Shown: positions 45,296 through 54,898 of the stretch, in pieces | Position numbering within the stretch: the first letter of the stretch is position 1 | Layout: every line of letters starts with the position of its first letter | Origin: Streptomyces populi | Lineage (GTDB): Bacteria > Actinomycetota > Actinomycetes > Streptomycetales > Streptomycetaceae | Assembly (NCBI RefSeq): GCF_002911015.1 | Contig: NZ_KZ626844.1 | Coordinates: 118,007 to 182,006 of the forward strand | Direction: 5' to 3' | Length of the DNA stretch: 64,000 nucleotides | The notes under the pieces: generated by a model | What the model saw: the letters and a program-made list of their open reading frames with translations, nothing else | What the model was told of the DNA's origin: nothing | The model's database searches: none | Program-made: the position numbers and the translations under genes

Positions 45296-46027
45296 TCACA
45301 GCCCCAGCAGCCAGCGCCCGCCGCCCATCAGCGAGCACAGCGACACGGCGTGGAAGAGGAACAGCCACAGTCCGGCCGGCACGTGGGTGAGCCGCGAGAG
45401 CTGGTCCGCGTCGGAGTCGCCCGCGCCGCCCCGCGTCCGCTTCGCCTGGAGCTCGAAGGCCGGGCGGACGCCGCCGAGGAGCAGGAACCACACCACGGCG
45501 TACGCGAACGCGGCCTGCACCTGGGGTCCGGCGAGCCAGGACACCAGCAGGAAGGTGCCGCCGGTGAGGATCACGGTGAGCGCGCCGTACGCGTTGCGGA
45601 TCATCACCAGCATGGCTATGAGCAGGGCCGTGGCCACCCACAGCAGCAGGGTGATGTGGCCCGCGCCGAGCAGGGCCGCGCCGCCGAGGCCGAGCAGCGG
45701 GGGAGCGGTGTAGCCGGCCGCCGCCGTCAGGATCATGCCGAGGCCGGTCGGCTTGCCCCGGCTGACCGTGAGGCCGCTGGTGTCGGAGTGCAGCCGGATG
45801 CCGCTGAGACTGCGCCCGGTGAGCAGGGCGACCAGTCCGTGGCCGCCCTCGTGCGCGATGGTGATGGCGTTGCGGGAGACACGCCAGACACCGTGCGGGA
45901 CGATCACCGCGAGGGCCGCGACCATGGTGGCGATCACCACCCACAGATCGGGGTCCGGCTGGGTGCCGAAGACCTCGTCCCACAGGGAGCTGAGCGAGGC
46001 CAGCGAGGTGGATGCGGTGCTGTCCAT
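45296..46027 (-). CDS. M50-family (site-2-type) membrane metallopeptidase
   Basis: The 243-residue protein has six or so membrane helices and the zinc motif HEGGHG (H59, E60, H63) in the second. The usual downstream NPDG/Asp motif is not obvious, so catalytic competence is not proven. M50 enzymes cut within membranes, often to release sigma or anti-sigma factors; sigR is 1.6 kb away but its RsrA is soluble. The gene is divergent from the SRAP gene with only 50 bp between starts. Confidence 0.82.
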   Translation of the reverse strand: MDSTASTSLASLSSLWDEVFGTQPDPDLWVVIATMVAALAVIVPHGVWRVSRNAITIAHEGGHGLVALLTGRSLSGIRLHSDTSGLTVSRGKPTGLGMILTAAAGYTAPPLLGLGGAALLGAGHITLLLWVATALLIAMLVMIRNAYGALTVILTGGTFLLVSWLAGPQVQAAFAYAVVWFLLLGGVRPAFELQAKRTRGGAGDSDADQLSRLTHVPAGLWLFLFHAVSLCSLMGGGRWLLGL

Positions 46028-46077
46028 TGTCGGCGGTGGCTCCCTTTCGCGGCGCGGAATCTGGCAGTGTTGCACGT

Positions 46078-46893
46078 ATGTGCGGACGGTATGCAGCCAG
46101 TCGTGGACCCGAGGATCTCGCAGCAACCTTTGAGGTCGAGAAGTGGGATCCGGAAGAAACCTTGGCGCCCGACTACAACGTGGCCCCGACCAAGGAGGTC
46201 TACGTCGTCCTCGACCGCCCTGTGAAGGACGCGGACAGCCCGAGACCGGTTCGCCAGCTGCGCAGGCTCAAATGGGGACTCGTCCCGTCCTGGTCCAAGA
46301 CGCCCGAGGGCGCCGCCCGGATGATCAACGCGCGCGCCGAGACGGTGCACGAGAAGCCCTCGTACCGCCGTGCCTTCGCCACCCGGCGCTGCATCGTCCC
46401 CGCCGACGGCTACTACGAATGGGTCACCTCCGCCGCCGAACGCGATCTGGAGGTCGAGGGCAAGAAGAAGCGGCCCCGCAAGCAGCCGTACTTCGTGACC
46501 CCGGCGGACGGCTCCGTCTTCGCGATGGCGGGTCTGTACGAGTTCTGGCGGGACCGGACGCTGCCGGACGAGCACCCGCTGGCCTGGTGGGCGACCTGCT
46601 CGGTCATCACCACCGAGGCGGAGACGGCCCCGCTCGCGGCGGCCCCCGCCGAGGGCCCGCAGGCGCTGGCCGACATCCACCCCCGGATGCCCCTGATGCT
46701 CACCCCCGATCGCTGGGACAACTGGCTCGACCCCTCCCGCACGGACCCGGACGAGGTGCGTGACCTGCTCGCGCCGCCGCCCACCGGACTGATGCGCGCG
46801 TACCCCGTCTCCACCGCGGTCAGCAACGTCCGCAACAACGGGGCGGAGCTGCTGAGGGAACTGGAGGGGCCCGAGGAGGGCACACTCTTCTGA
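46078..46893 (+). CDS. SRAP-domain protein (HMCES/YedK family), abasic-site shield
   Basis: The 271-residue protein starts MCGRYAAS, where Cys2 is the nucleophile that crosslinks to abasic sites in single-stranded DNA. Other conserved parts are APDYNVAPTK, INARAETV, RCIVPADGYYEW and IHPRMPLML (active-site His). A Lys/Arg-rich insert lies near residue 130. The enzyme protects abasic sites in ssDNA. It is followed after one base by a small hydrolase gene, which suggests co-transcription. Confidence 0.92.
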   Translation: MCGRYAASRGPEDLAATFEVEKWDPEETLAPDYNVAPTKEVYVVLDRPVKDADSPRPVRQLRRLKWGLVPSWSKTPEGAARMINARAETVHEKPSYRRAFATRRCIVPADGYYEWVTSAAERDLEVEGKKKRPRKQPYFVTPADGSVFAMAGLYEFWRDRTLPDEHPLAWWATCSVITTEAETAPLAAAPAEGPQALADIHPRMPLMLTPDRWDNWLDPSRTDPDEVRDLLAPPPTGLMRAYPVSTAVSNVRNNGAELLRELEGPEEGTLF

Positions 46894-46894
46894 C

Positions 46895-47557
46895 ATGACG
46901 AGGATCGGCGACGCGAGCGGGACCGGCGAGATGATCGAGACCATCGAGACGGACGCCGGTACGGCCCGGATCACCTGGCACCGGGCGGCGGAGGCGCGGC
47001 TCGTCCTCGCCGTGAGCCACGGCGCGGGCGGCGGCATCGAGGCCCGGGACCTGCGGGCGCTCGCCGGGACGCTTCCCGCGCACGGGGTGAGCGTGGCCCT
47101 CGTCGAACAGCCCTGGCGGGTGGCCGGGAAGAAGGTGGCGCCCGCGCCGAGGACGCTGGACACGGGATGGCGGGGCGTGTGGCCGGCGCTGGCGGGACAG
47201 GGGCTGCCCGTGATCTCCGGCGGCCGCAGCGCGGGCGCCCGCGTCGCGTGCCGGACCGCGGTGGAACTGGGCGCCGCGGCGGTGCTCGCCCTGAGCTTTC
47301 CCCTGCACCCGCCGGGCAGGCCGGAGAAGTCCCGCGCCGCCGAGCTGCTCGGCGCCGGGGTGCCCACGCTCGTCGTCCAGGGCGGCAACGACCCGTTCGG
47401 CAGGCCGGAGGAGTTCCCGCCGGGCCCGTACGAGCTGATCGAAGTGCCGTACGGGGATCACGGCTTCGCCGTGCCGAAGCGGGCTCCGCTCGGCGAGGAG
47501 GAGGCGCTGAAGATCATCGCGGACGGTGTCACGGGGTGGGCCGCGTCACTCCGGTGA
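46895..47557 (+). CDS. Small alpha/beta hydrolase (KANL3/Tex30-like)
   Basis: The 220-residue product has a compact alpha/beta hydrolase core: [13 protein letters not shown] oxyanion region, [11 protein letters not shown] as the nucleophile elbow, [10 protein letters not shown] acidic residue and YGDHGFAVP histidine. Substrate unknown. It starts 1 bp after the SRAP stop. An upstream GGGGA is lacking, supporting translational coupling. It ends just before the sigR promoter. Confidence 0.85.
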   Translation: MTRIGDASGTGEMIETIETDAGTARITWHRAAEARLVLAVSHGAGGGIEARDLRALAGTLPAHGVSVALVEQPWRVAGKKVAPAPRTLDTGWRGVWPALAGQGLPVISGGRSAGARVACRTAVELGAAAVLALSFPLHPPGRPEKSRAAELLGAGVPTLVVQGGNDPFGRPEEFPPGPYELIEVPYGDHGFAVPKRAPLGEEEALKIIADGVTGWAASLR

Positions 47558-47563
47558 CGGCCG

Positions 47564-47589
47564 GGAATGCAGGGTGACGGACTTCTGTT
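47564..47589 (+). promoter_or_regulatory. SigR autoregulatory promoter (sigRp2-type)
   Basis: GGAAT (47564-47568) is followed by 18 bases and GTT (47587-47589). It lies about 60 bp upstream of the ATG of the long SigR isoform, matching the known SigR-dependent second promoter. Confidence 0.85.
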
Positions 47590-47648
47590 GTGCCGAGCAG
47601 ACAGCACGCATCGTTGCTGCACCGTTCGTACGAGAGGAAGTCCGCCGC

Positions 47649-47813
47649 ATGGGTTCGACCTTCTGCCCGAGCCGCAGCAGCCGCGCTGACCTGGACTGGA
47701 CGGTGCTGCACGCGGGCAAGAACGCCCCGATTCGGGCGGCGGGCGGACATGATGTTCGTCTATCCTCCGATTCCAGTGGGACCGGTCTCGGTCTCGCTAC
47801 GTCGCTGGAGGAG
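47649..47813 (+). other. sigR: N-terminal extension coding region for the long SigR isoform
   Basis: An in-frame ATG with GAGGAAG upstream adds exactly 55 codons to the main sigR start. S. coelicolor is reported to make an unstable SigR' form with a 55-residue extension from transcripts of the SigR-dependent promoter; the position and length here match. Confidence 0.75.
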
Positions 47814-48506
47814 GTGGGTCCGGTCACTGGGACCGACGCAGGGACCGAAAACGGCCAGGCGGAGCAGCCCGAGGGCCGGGGCACGAGCGACGCGACGGCG
47901 GAGACCTCCGCCGAGCGCACCGCGCGCTTCGAGCGGGACGCGCTCGAATTCCTCGACCAGATGTATTCGGCCGCCCTGCGGATGACACGCAATCCGGCCG
48001 ATGCCGAGGACCTGGTGCAGGAGACGTACGCCAAGGCGTACGCGTCGTTCCACCAGTTCCGCGAGGGCACGAACCTCAAGGCGTGGCTGTACCGCATTCT
48101 CACCAACACCTTCATCAACTCGTACCGCAAGAAGCAGCGCGAACCCCAGCGCAGCGCGGCCGAGGAGATCGAGGACTGGCAGCTGGCGCGCGCCGAGTCG
48201 CACATGTCGACCGGCCTCCGTTCCGCCGAGTCGCAGGCGCTGGACCACCTGCCCGACTCCGACGTGAAGGAAGCGCTGCAGGCGATCCCCGAGGAATTCC
48301 GCATCGCCGTCTATCTCGCGGACGTAGAGGGCTTTGCGTACAAGGAGATCGCGGACATCATGGGGACACCCATCGGTACGGTGATGTCCCGGCTGCACCG
48401 GGGCCGTCGCCAACTGCGCGGCATGCTGGAGGACTACGCCCGTGACCGCGGGCTGGTCCCCGCCGGCGCCGGAGAGTCGAACGAAGCGAAAGGCTCGGGC
48501 TCATGA
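47814..48506 (+). CDS. sigR: ECF sigma factor SigR (thiol-oxidative stress)
   Basis: The 230-residue protein has region 2 (residues about 40-110, with [17 protein letters not shown] and [17 protein letters not shown]) and region 4 ([20 protein letters not shown] then [16 protein letters not shown]). It directs transcription of thiol-homeostasis genes when its anti-sigma partner RsrA is oxidised. The main start is the GTG at 47814 (GGAGG overlaps it closely, an unusual spacing); a longer isoform begins at 47649. Stop overlaps rsrA's ATG. It is expected to drive itself and mrx1 in this window, and WblC is reported to act at its other promoter. Confidence 0.95.
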   Translation: MGPVTGTDAGTENGQAEQPEGRGTSDATAETSAERTARFERDALEFLDQMYSAALRMTRNPADAEDLVQETYAKAYASFHQFREGTNLKAWLYRILTNTFINSYRKKQREPQRSAAEEIEDWQLARAESHMSTGLRSAESQALDHLPDSDVKEALQAIPEEFRIAVYLADVEGFAYKEIADIMGTPIGTVMSRLHRGRRQLRGMLEDYARDRGLVPAGAGESNEAKGSGS

Positions 48507-48805
48507 GCTGCGGAGAGCCGCACGAGACGGATTGCAGTGAGGTACTCGATCATCTCTACGAGTTCCTCGATCATGAGATGCCGGACGCGGACTGCACCAA
48601 GTTCGAGGTCCACTTCGAAGAGTGCTCCCCGTGTCTGGAGAAGTACGGCCTCGAACAGGCCGTCAAGAAGCTGGTCAAGCGGTGCTGCGGCCATGACGAC
48701 GTGCCCACCGATCTGCGGGCCAAGGTCATGGGCCGCATCGATCTGATCCGCTCCGGACAGACCGTGCCCGAGCACGACGTGACCGCGACGGCCCAGGAGT
48801 CCTGA
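48503..48805 (+). CDS. rsrA: Zinc-containing anti-sigma factor RsrA
   Basis: The 100-residue protein has the ZAS signature HFEECSPC (H37, C41, C44) with C11 as further ligand, numbering identical to S. coelicolor RsrA. Under oxidation, C11 and C44 form a disulfide, zinc leaves and SigR is released. Its ATG overlaps the sigR stop, so both are made in step. Confidence 0.95.
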   Translation: MSCGEPHETDCSEVLDHLYEFLDHEMPDADCTKFEVHFEECSPCLEKYGLEQAVKKLVKRCCGHDDVPTDLRAKVMGRIDLIRSGQTVPEHDVTATAQES

Positions 48806-48870
48806 CCTCCGGGCGGCCCTCCGCCGCGAGGGCCGGACTCCAGGCCCTCCGTTTATCACCCGAACGTGCT

Positions 48871-48897
48871 AATCCGCGGGCCTGGAGCCCGCGGATT
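48871..48897 (+). terminator. Terminator hairpin after sigR-rsrA
   Basis: An 11-bp perfect stem (48871-48881 with 48887-48897) around CTGGA lies 66 bp after rsrA. Confidence 0.6.
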
Positions 48898-48978
48898 CGC
48901 ACATACCCGTCCCCGTCCTCTTCCTCCCGTCCTAGGCTCCGAGCCTGAGACCGGGGGAGGTACGGGGGAGGTTCGGGG

Positions 48979-50337
48979 ATGGGTACGGTTCCGGCGTGGG
49001 CCCGTGCGTACGTGGCCGGTGTCGTTCTCCTGGCTCTCGCCTGCCTGGCTCCCCTGCTCCATCTCCGCGTCCCCTGGGGGATCGTCGCGCCGCTCGCCGT
49101 GCTGTACGCGGGCTGCGAGCGCGTCACGCTGCCGCTCCTGCCGCGCGCCGCCGGAGCGCCCGGCGGCGACACCGCCCGGGGGATGGGCACCTTCCTCCCC
49201 GTCCTGCTGGCCGGTGCCTTCCTGCTGCCCCCGTCCGCCGCCGCCCTCGTCGCGCTGCCCGGGGCACTGCTCGCCCCGGTCGAACGGCGCCCGCGCGGCC
49301 CGCGCCGGATCTGGCGCGCGGCCCAGCTCGCCGTCGCCGTCTGGGCGGCCTCCCGGACGTACGGGGCGTGCGGCGGCCGGGAGACGCTCGTCACGCCCGA
49401 CTTCCCCTACGCGCTGGTGCCCGCGGGAGCCGCGGCGCTCACCTTCTGCGCCGTGCTCACCGTCCTCGACGGCGGGATCCTCGCGCTCGCCGAGCGCGCT
49501 CCCGTGCGCGGCGCCTGGCACGGCCTCTTCGCGCGCTCGCTGGCACCGGTCGCCGTGCACGGCCTCGCCGGGCTGATGATGGCGGTGCTGTGGCGCAGCC
49601 CGTACGGGCCCGTCGCCGCGCTGCTCGTCCTGCTGCCGATGTACGTGTCCTGCTGGGTCTTCGCCCAGTACCACCGCGAGCGGGCCGCCCACCAGGCCAC
49701 CATCCGCGCCCTCGTCCAGGCCGTCGACATCAAGGACGGCTACACCCGGGGGCACAGTGAACGGGTCGGCCGGGCGTCCGTGATGATCGCCCATGAGCTG
49801 GGCATGCACGACGAGCGCGTCGAGGTGCTCAGGTTCGCCGGGATCCTGCACGACGTCGGCAAACTCGGCGTCCCCACACGGCTGCTCCGCAAGGACGGAC
49901 CGCTGACCCCCGAGGAGCGGCGGGTCATCGAACTGCACCCCGAGTACGGCCACGAGATGGTCCGCGGGATCGGGTTCCTCGGCGAGGCCCGCTCGGCGAT
50001 CCTGCACCACCACGAGCGGCTCGACGGGAGCGGATACCCGTACGGGCTGGCGGGCGCCCAGATCCCGGAGTTCGCCCGGGTGGTGGCCGTGGCCGACGCG
50101 TTCGACGCCATGACGTCGACCCGGTCCTACCGCAGGGCCCGCCCGGTCCGCGCGGCCCTGGAGGAACTGGCGCGGTGCGCGGGGACGCAGTTCGACCCCC
50201 GGATGGTGGCGGCACTGGCACGGGCGCTCGACCGGCACGGCTGGCACCCCGTGGTGACCGCGGACACCGCCCCGGCCGTCGCGTCCGGCATGCCGCCCGC
50301 GCATCCGTCCGGCACCGTCGGACGGAGCGCACCGTGA
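48979..50337 (+). CDS. Membrane-bound HD-GYP phosphodiesterase
   Basis: The 452-residue protein has about seven membrane helices over the first 240 residues and a cytoplasmic HD-GYP domain: GYTRGHSERV, LHDVGKLGVP and HHERLDGSGYPYGL, the last including the GYP-type signature. HD-GYP proteins typically degrade cyclic di-GMP. GGGAGG eight bases upstream supports the ATG. Its stop overlaps the next gene's GTG, so the two HD proteins are translationally coupled. Confidence 0.85.
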   Translation: MGTVPAWARAYVAGVVLLALACLAPLLHLRVPWGIVAPLAVLYAGCERVTLPLLPRAAGAPGGDTARGMGTFLPVLLAGAFLLPPSAAALVALPGALLAPVERRPRGPRRIWRAAQLAVAVWAASRTYGACGGRETLVTPDFPYALVPAGAAALTFCAVLTVLDGGILALAERAPVRGAWHGLFARSLAPVAVHGLAGLMMAVLWRSPYGPVAALLVLLPMYVSCWVFAQYHRERAAHQATIRALVQAVDIKDGYTRGHSERVGRASVMIAHELGMHDERVEVLRFAGILHDVGKLGVPTRLLRKDGPLTPEERRVIELHPEYGHEMVRGIGFLGEARSAILHHHERLDGSGYPYGLAGAQIPEFARVVAVADAFDAMTSTRSYRRARPVRAALEELARCAGTQFDPRMVAALARALDRHGWHPVVTADTAPAVASGMPPAHPSGTVGRSAP

Positions 50338-51632
50338 GCACCACCGCCCCACGGTCCGGGGTCCGCGCCCGCCCCGCCCGCCTCCCGTCGGCCGGCGGGA
50401 CCCCCGTCCTGCTCATCGCGGTGCGCGCCCTCGCCCTCCTCCTCGCGCTCCTCGCCCTCGGCGTCACCCTCTGGCACGGACTCGACGAACGCGGTACGGC
50501 GCTGGCCTTCGGCGTGCTCATCGCCGTCGGCGAGCTCGGCCGGTGGAGCGGGACCGGGGAGCGGGAGCCCGCGCCCCTCGGGGCCGCCGGGGCCCTCGCG
50601 TACGCGCTGCTCGGCGAGAACGCCGGGCACCGCACCGACCACGGCGTCCTCCAGGTCGTCGCCGTCGTCGTGGCGGCGGCGCTGGTCGGCTGCGTTCCGC
50701 ACGTGGCGCGGGGACACGGCCCGACGCCCGACCACCTCGCCCGCCGCGTCCTGACCGTCGCCTTCGCCGCCGTGTGCTTCCAACCCCTCTACGACCGGGG
50801 CAGGTTGCTGGAGTGGGGCGGTCCGGCCCAGGCCCTGCTGCTGGTCGCGCTGCTGGTCCTCACCACGCTGTGGGACGCCGTGCTCGCGGCGGCGACGGCC
50901 CACGCGCGGACCCGGTGGCCGTTCGGTCCGCTGCTGCGCGACGAGCTGCGGGCCACCCCCGGGATCGGTTCGGCGGTGTGCGCGACCGGGGCCGTGATGG
51001 CGCTCGCGGTCGCGGTGACCGGACTGTGGGCGCTGCCCGTCTTCTCGCTGCCGCTGCTGCTCACCCAGCTGTCCTTCCGGCGCTACGCGGCCGTGCGGGC
51101 GACCTACCGGCAGACGATCGCCTCCCTCGCGCGCGCGACCGAGATCGCCGGGTACACACCGGCCGGGCACGCCCGGCGGGTGGCCGCCCTCAGCCGGGCC
51201 GTGGGCCGTGAGCTGGGCCTGTCCGAACCCGACCTCACCGTCCTGGAGCACGCGGCGCTGATGCACGACATCGGACAGCTGAGCCTGGTCGACCCCGTGC
51301 CGGCCGGTGCCACCGCCGCGCTCCCGCCGGACGAGCAGCGACGGATCGCGCTGCTCGGCGGCGCCGTCGTACGGCAGACCGGGGTGGAGGCCGAGGTCGC
51401 CGTGGTGGTGGAGCGGCAGGCGGACCCGTACCGGGACCAGCCGGTCACCGCGCGCATCGTGCGGACCGTGAACGCGTACGAGGAGATGGCCCGGGGAGCG
51501 GGGCCCTCGGGACCGCTGACCGCGCTGGAGGAACTGCGGCTGGGCACCGCCCGCGACTACCAGCCGGAGGTCGTGGAGTCACTGGCCCGGGTCCTGTCCC
51601 GAGCCGGTCTGACCTTGCCCCGGCCTGGGTAA
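50334..51632 (+). CDS. Membrane-bound HD-domain protein lacking GYP motif
   Basis: The 432-residue product has the same plan as its upstream neighbour (multiple helices, then HD domain with GYTPAGHARRVAALS and LMHDIGQLSLVD) but the GYP loop is replaced by VVERQADPYRDQPV, so metal binding and cyclic di-GMP cleavage may be lost. It may be a regulatory partner of the HD-GYP protein. GTG at 50334 overlaps the upstream stop as GTGA. Confidence 0.82.
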   Translation: MSTTAPRSGVRARPARLPSAGGTPVLLIAVRALALLLALLALGVTLWHGLDERGTALAFGVLIAVGELGRWSGTGEREPAPLGAAGALAYALLGENAGHRTDHGVLQVVAVVVAAALVGCVPHVARGHGPTPDHLARRVLTVAFAAVCFQPLYDRGRLLEWGGPAQALLLVALLVLTTLWDAVLAAATAHARTRWPFGPLLRDELRATPGIGSAVCATGAVMALAVAVTGLWALPVFSLPLLLTQLSFRRYAAVRATYRQTIASLARATEIAGYTPAGHARRVAALSRAVGRELGLSEPDLTVLEHAALMHDIGQLSLVDPVPAGATAALPPDEQRRIALLGGAVVRQTGVEAEVAVVVERQADPYRDQPVTARIVRTVNAYEEMARGAGPSGPLTALEELRLGTARDYQPEVVESLARVLSRAGLTLPRPG

Positions 51633-51785
51633 CCCATGGGTAATGAGCGGCCGTCCGAAGGTACGTGGTTGGATGCGAGGGAGAGGGTGTCAGGGGGCAC
51701 GGGCCGGACCGGGGCTGCACTGCCTCCCAGGGACTCTTCGAGGGACCGGCAGGCGGGAAACGCGAGGAACTGGCAGGCGGGAATC

Positions 51786-52766
51786 GTGAGGATCTTCGGC
51801 AAGGGGCGACACCGGCCCTCCGCCTCGTGGCGGCAGGCCACCGATCGTGCGTTCACGCTGATCGGCGACGGCCGGTACGAGGACGCGGGAGCGCTGCTGA
51901 CGCGTGCCGCGGACCTGGAGCCCTGGCTGTCCGAGTCCTGGTTCAACCTGGCCCTGCTGCACAAGTTCCGGCACGACTGGGAGCAGGCGCGGGCGGCCGG
52001 TCTGCGCGCCGTCGCCCTGCTCGACCGGGAGACCGGCGCACCCGACTGGTGGAACGTGGGGATCGCGGCCACCGCCCTCCAGGACTGGCCGCTGGCGCGG
52101 CGCGCCTGGCAGGCGTACGGGCTGCGGGTCCCCGGTGGCGCCGCCGTCTCCGGCGAGCCGACGGGCATGGCCCTCGGCAGCGCGGCGGTCCGGCTGTCCC
52201 CGGAGGGCGAGGCCGAGGTGGTGTGGGGGCGCCGGCTGGACCCGGCCCGTCTCGAGGTGCTGTCGATCCCGCTGCCGTCCTCGGGCCGCCGCTGGGGCGA
52301 GGTCGTGCTGCACGACGGCGTTCCGCACGGTGAGCGGACCACGGCCGCCGGGCACGCCTACCCGGTCTTCGACGAGATCGAGCTGTGGGCCCCTTCACCG
52401 GTGCCGACCTGGGTCGTCCTCCTCGAGGCGGCCACCGAGGACGACCGGGACGCGCTGGAACGGCTCGCCGCCGACGCCGGCTTCGCCGCGGAGGACTGGT
52501 CGTCGTCCGTACGGCTGCTGTGCCGGATGTGCTCCGAGTCCCGGATGCCGTCCGACGAGGGCGACGAGGAACACCTCGACCCGCACGACCACAGCGAGCC
52601 GGGGCACCCGGGTCCGCTCGGCCATCGCACCGACGGGCTGCTGTGGGTGCCCGAGCGGGAGTGCGGGCTCGCGGCGCCCGCCTCGCTGGTGCGCGGTCTT
52701 CTCGACGGCTGGGTCGCCGACAGCCCGGACTCCCGTGACTGGCGGGATCTGGAAGAGGTCTGCTGA
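51786..52766 (+). CDS. TPR-like conserved protein
   Basis: The ~326-residue product has TPR-like helices at residues 15-105 ([21 protein letters not shown], then [18 protein letters not shown] and RRAWQAYGL), a central Gly/Pro/Val-rich beta region and an acidic-His tail ([12 protein letters not shown]). No catalytic motif is visible. GTG at 51786 is preferred because family-like sequence begins with [12 protein letters not shown]; a further upstream ATG at 51636 would add 50 residues of low-complexity sequence. Confidence 0.72.
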   Translation: MRIFGKGRHRPSASWRQATDRAFTLIGDGRYEDAGALLTRAADLEPWLSESWFNLALLHKFRHDWEQARAAGLRAVALLDRETGAPDWWNVGIAATALQDWPLARRAWQAYGLRVPGGAAVSGEPTGMALGSAAVRLSPEGEAEVVWGRRLDPARLEVLSIPLPSSGRRWGEVVLHDGVPHGERTTAAGHAYPVFDEIELWAPSPVPTWVVLLEAATEDDRDALERLAADAGFAAEDWSSSVRLLCRMCSESRMPSDEGDEEHLDPHDHSEPGHPGPLGHRTDGLLWVPERECGLAAPASLVRGLLDGWVADSPDSRDWRDLEEVC

Positions 52767-52825
52767 GCGCACCTTTAGGCTGTAGTCGCAGGAAATTCCA
52801 AGGTCTGAGGAAGGCGTACGTCGTC

Positions 52826-53476
52826 ATGGCGCAGCAGGACACCGATCAGCAGCACGTGGGCGTGCTCCCCGTGGACGACGACGGCTTCGTCATCGACACC
52901 GAGGACACCGAGGAGCGCGAGAGCGGCTACCGCGAGCGCGGCACCTCGCGCCCGATCACGGTGGTCGGGAACCCGGTGCTGCACAAGGAGTGCAAGGACG
53001 TCACCGAGTTCGGGGACGAGCTGGACCAGCTGGTCGCCGACATGTTCGCGAGCCAGCGCACCGCCGAGGGCGTGGGCCTGGCGGCCAATCAGATCGGTGT
53101 CGACCTGAAGGTCTTCGTCTACGACTGCCAGGACGACCAGGGCGTCCGGCACGTCGGCGTGGTCTGCAACCCGAAGCTGGTCGACCTGCCCGCCGACCGG
53201 CGTCAGCTGGACGAGAGCAACGAGGGCTGCCTGTCCGTGCCGACCGCCTACGCGCCGCTCGCCCGCCCCGACTACGCCGAGGTCACCGGGCAGGACGAGA
53301 AGGGCAACCCGGTCCGGGTGCGCGGCACGGGCTACTTCGCGCGCTGCCTCCAGCACGAGACGGACCACCTGTACGGCTACCTGTACATCGACCGGCTCTC
53401 CAAGCGCGACCGCAAGGACGCGCTGCGGCAGATGGCCGAGAACGAGCCCCGCTACGAGGTCGTGGCGAACGGCTGA
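52826..53476 (+). CDS. def: Peptide deformylase
   Basis: The 216-residue enzyme shows all three deformylase motifs: [17 protein letters not shown] and HETDH. It removes the formyl group from nascent proteins. The N-terminus is extended by about 35 residues of acidic sequence compared with bacterial enzymes of minimal length. It follows the TPR-like gene by 59 bp and ends before a strong terminator. Confidence 0.94.
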   Translation: MAQQDTDQQHVGVLPVDDDGFVIDTEDTEERESGYRERGTSRPITVVGNPVLHKECKDVTEFGDELDQLVADMFASQRTAEGVGLAANQIGVDLKVFVYDCQDDQGVRHVGVVCNPKLVDLPADRRQLDESNEGCLSVPTAYAPLARPDYAEVTGQDEKGNPVRVRGTGYFARCLQHETDHLYGYLYIDRLSKRDRKDALRQMAENEPRYEVVANG

Positions 53477-53818
53477 GCCGTCGCCCCGCCGGGCGCCCCG
53501 CGCGGCTGTGACATGAATTGACCGGCGTGACGCGCGGTCCCTCGTGGGTCTACTCGAAACGGTGCCTGGGCAGGTGATCCTCCTGACCAGGCACCGTTCG
53601 CATGTACGTCGTATGTTCGATCCCTTGTACTCCTTCAGCGATCCATATTCAGTCATACAAGGGGATATTCTCGGCGCGGTCGCGCAGTCGGTGGTCCGAA
53701 TCCATTCCCAGAGCGGTCAGTTGTGGTGCTGAATGGGAAGTGCGGGGATACGCGACGACGCGCGCCCGGCACGGGTGGAGGGGTGTGACGTCAACAGGCG
53801 GCTGAGAGGGGTTTGTTC
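53477..53818. other. Intergenic region upstream of the terpene synthase
   Basis: The 342-bp gap holds the def terminator and then a markedly lower-GC stretch (about 53600-53760) that must contain the eizS promoter. A short frame at 53544-53732 overlaps the terminator and shows no coding signs. No obvious operator is visible. Confidence 0.6.
53558..53598 (+). terminator. Terminator of def
   Basis: A 12-bp perfect stem (53558-53569 with 53587-53598) begins 81 bp after the def stop. Confidence 0.7.
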
Positions 53819-54898
53819 GTGCGTGCTTTCTCATACGGCTCTTCGTCGACAGCGCTCGCGGTACCGCCGGCGCTCTCTCTTCCGGTGGTCGAGTCCGAGT
53901 TTCCCCGTCGACTGCACCCGTATTGGCCGAGGCTCCAGGAGAACACCAGGGCCTGGCTCCTCGAAAAACGGCTGATGCCCGCGGGCAAGGTCGAGGAGTA
54001 TGCCGACGGCCTGCGCTACACGGATCTCATGGCGGGCTACTACACGGGCGCCCCCGACGAGGTCATGCAGGCGATAGCGGACTACAGCGCGTGGTTCTTC
54101 GTCTGGGACGACCGTCATGACCGCGACGCGGTCCACGGCAGGGCGGGCGCCTGGCGGAAGCTCAGGTTCCGGCTCCATGCGGCCCTCGACGCACCCGGGG
54201 AGCACCTGCACCACCGGGATCCCCTGGTCGCGGGATTCGCGGACAGCATGGTGCGGTTGTACTCGTTCCTCGGCGAGAAGTGGAACAAACGGTTCGCGTT
54301 CCACTTCCATGCGGTGATCGAGGCCTACGACCGGGAGTTCCGGAACCGGATCTCCGGCACCGTTCCCACGGTCGCGGAATACCTGGAACTCCGGCGCCTC
54401 ACTTTCGCGCACTGGATCTGGACCGACCTTCTGGAGCCGAGTACGGGCCATGAACTACCCGTCGGTGTGAGGCTCCATCCCGCATTCACGCGGGCGGCGC
54501 TGCTCAGTCAGGAATTCGCCGCCTGGTACAACGACCTCTGTTCTCTGCCCAAAGAAATAGCGGGCGACGAGGTGCACAATCTCGGGATCAGTCTCATTCA
54601 TCACGAGGGGCTGACGCTGGAAGAAGCCGTCACCGAAGTGAGGCGGCGGGTCGAGGAATGCGTGGAGCAGTTCCTCGCCGCCGAGAAGGGCGTATTACGG
54701 CTCGCCGAATCGCTCGCCGACGGCACGGTCCGGGGAAAAGAGACGAGTGTCGCCGTCACGGCGTGCCTCGAAAACATGCGGAACTGGTTCAGCTCCGTGT
54801 ACTGGTTCCACCACGAGTCGGGCCGGTACATGGTCGACAGCTGGGACGACCGCTCCACGCCCCCGTACGTCAACAATGAAGCGGCAGGTGGGAAATGA
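53819..54898 (+). CDS. eizS: Epi-isozizaene synthase (class I sesquiterpene cyclase)
   Basis: The 359-residue enzyme carries the metal-binding motifs of class I terpene synthases: VWDDRHD (aspartates 97, 98, 101) and NDLCSLPKE (N238, S242, E246), plus [11 protein letters not shown] near the C-terminus. Stretches such as [16 protein letters not shown] and YVNNEAAG match the S. coelicolor epi-isozizaene synthase as I remember it. It cyclises farnesyl diphosphate to epi-isozizaene, precursor of albaflavenone. The GTG at 53819 has GAGAGG upstream and aligns with the known N-terminus. Its stop overlaps the P450 start (ATGA). Confidence 0.92.
   Translation: MRAFSYGSSSTALAVPPALSLPVVESEFPRRLHPYWPRLQENTRAWLLEKRLMPAGKVEEYADGLRYTDLMAGYYTGAPDEVMQAIADYSAWFFVWDDRHDRDAVHGRAGAWRKLRFRLHAALDAPGEHLHHRDPLVAGFADSMVRLYSFLGEKWNKRFAFHFHAVIEAYDREFRNRISGTVPTVAEYLELRRLTFAHWIWTDLLEPSTGHELPVGVRLHPAFTRAALLSQEFAAWYNDLCSLPKEIAGDEVHNLGISLIHHEGLTLEEAVTEVRRRVEECVEQFLAAEKGVLRLAESLADGTVRGKETSVAVTACLENMRNWFSSVYWFHHESGRYMVDSWDDRSTPPYVNNEAAGGK

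Noticed and set aside
53544..53732. 62-codon frame before eizS
   Set aside because: It overlaps the def terminator, lacks a ribosome site and has no coding-like third-position bias.
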